Assembly (NCBI RefSeq): GCF_000208745.1
Contig: NC_030851.1
Span: forward strand, 40,573,662-40,637,661
DNA from: Theobroma cacao
Taxonomy: Eukaryota > Streptophyta > Magnoliopsida > Malvales > Malvaceae
Length of the DNA stretch: 64,000 nucleotides
Direction: 5' to 3'
Shown: positions 63,801-64,000 of the stretch, piece after piece
Numbering within the stretch: position 1 is the first letter of the stretch
How the letters are laid out: the number at the start of each line of letters is the position of its first letter
Position numbers and translations under genes: made by a program
The notes under the pieces: generated by a model
Told to the model about the DNA's origin: nothing
The model's input: only the letters and a program-made list of their open reading frames with translations
The model's database searches: none

Positions 63801-64000
63801 TCAGATTTTTGCCAGTGTCTTGTTTTTTTTTTTTGTATATTTTGCATTTAAAATGGCTATCCTTCATGCAAAGTTTACACCTTTTTGGTTTCTCAAAAAA
63901 TCACAATGCGGAAGAAATGCAAGAATGGAACAAGAATTTACATAATTTGAAGTAACAAAAAAGAAAGAAATGTTAAGGTTTGGTGTTGAATGATTACCAG
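60808..64000 (-). CDS. NRT1/PTR family (NPF) transporter, NPF4-like, partial
   Basis: Proton-coupled transporter of the major facilitator superfamily. NPF4 members carry nitrate and/or abscisic acid and other hormones. Only the C-terminal two thirds are here: exons 60808-61785 and 61889-62332, plus apparently the last three bases of an upstream exon at 63998-64000. The larger exons encode the LGVGGIKGSLPTHGAEQFD helix, the family motif GRKQRSTFFNYFVFCLSCGA, a polar central loop (QTEASEEAEQNAKQSEQQPD) and the C-terminal six helices ending HYLFWAMRYKYRSAGARK. That is 474 codons including stop. The N-terminal helices 1-4 and the ExxER motif must lie right of the window. The sequence is closest in memory to NPF4.5-4.7. 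Confidence 0.88.
62333..63997 (-). other. Large intron of the NPF gene
   Basis: The exon at 62332 has an acceptor (TTGAAACAG) and needs upstream sequence. The window ends in CTG|GTAATC on the minus strand, a donor whose phase would join to give L-G-L-I-I-L-T as in relatives. The intervening 1.66 kb has no coding content. It holds a C-rich stretch at about 63330-63375, an AG microsatellite at 63669-63684 and several ACGTG motifs. The upstream exon is inferred from three bases only. Confidence 0.5.

Noticed and set aside
1..64000. CRISPR arrays, bacterial operons, viral or organellar insertions
   Set aside because: No regularly spaced repeats, Shine-Dalgarno-led gene runs, viral genes or organelle gene sequences were seen.

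Overview
This is nuclear DNA from a flowering plant, most likely a eudicot. The genes have many introns with GT..AG borders, the intergenic DNA is very AT-rich, and most products are plant-specific. They include an AP2-domain factor with a 9-nt micro-exon, a plastid alpha-amylase, an HIR protein, a receptor-like cytoplasmic kinase and a twin-LOV protein. I could not fix the species. All gene models were built by hand from splice signals, reading phase and remembered family sequences. No search was run.

Layout from left to right: the 3' part of a four-knuckle CCHC zinc protein (+); an AP2/ERF factor of the WRI3/WRI4 kind (-); a secreted pectate lyase (-); chloroplast alpha-amylase AMY3 with 13 coding exons (-); a VDAC porin (+); a hypersensitive-induced-reaction SPFH protein (-); a chloroplast 2-oxoadipate dioxygenase/decarboxylase of the DUF1338/HGLS family (+); a PBL34-type RLCK VII kinase (-); a decayed LINE reverse transcriptase (-); an 847-aa plant protein that may be the TRAPPII-associated TRIPP (-); a TWIN LOV protein (+); an intronless glyoxal/galactose-oxidase-like enzyme (+); and the 3' half of an NPF4-type transporter (-), which runs off the right edge.

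The genes are ordinary independent plant loci, not an operon. AMY3 and the HGLS/FLO7-type enzyme both act in plastids (starch breakdown; lysine catabolism with a starch phenotype in rice). HIR1 and PBL34-type proteins both act at the plasma membrane in immunity. I see no sign that these neighbours are co-regulated.

The most notable coding observation is the TWIN LOV protein: both LOV domains lack the photoactive cysteine, and each has also lost one FMN-pocket asparagine. Intergenic DNA holds an approximately 480-bp foldback (MITE-like) element, several decayed tandem repeats, and the LINE remnant, which itself contains a short poly(A)-ended duplication.
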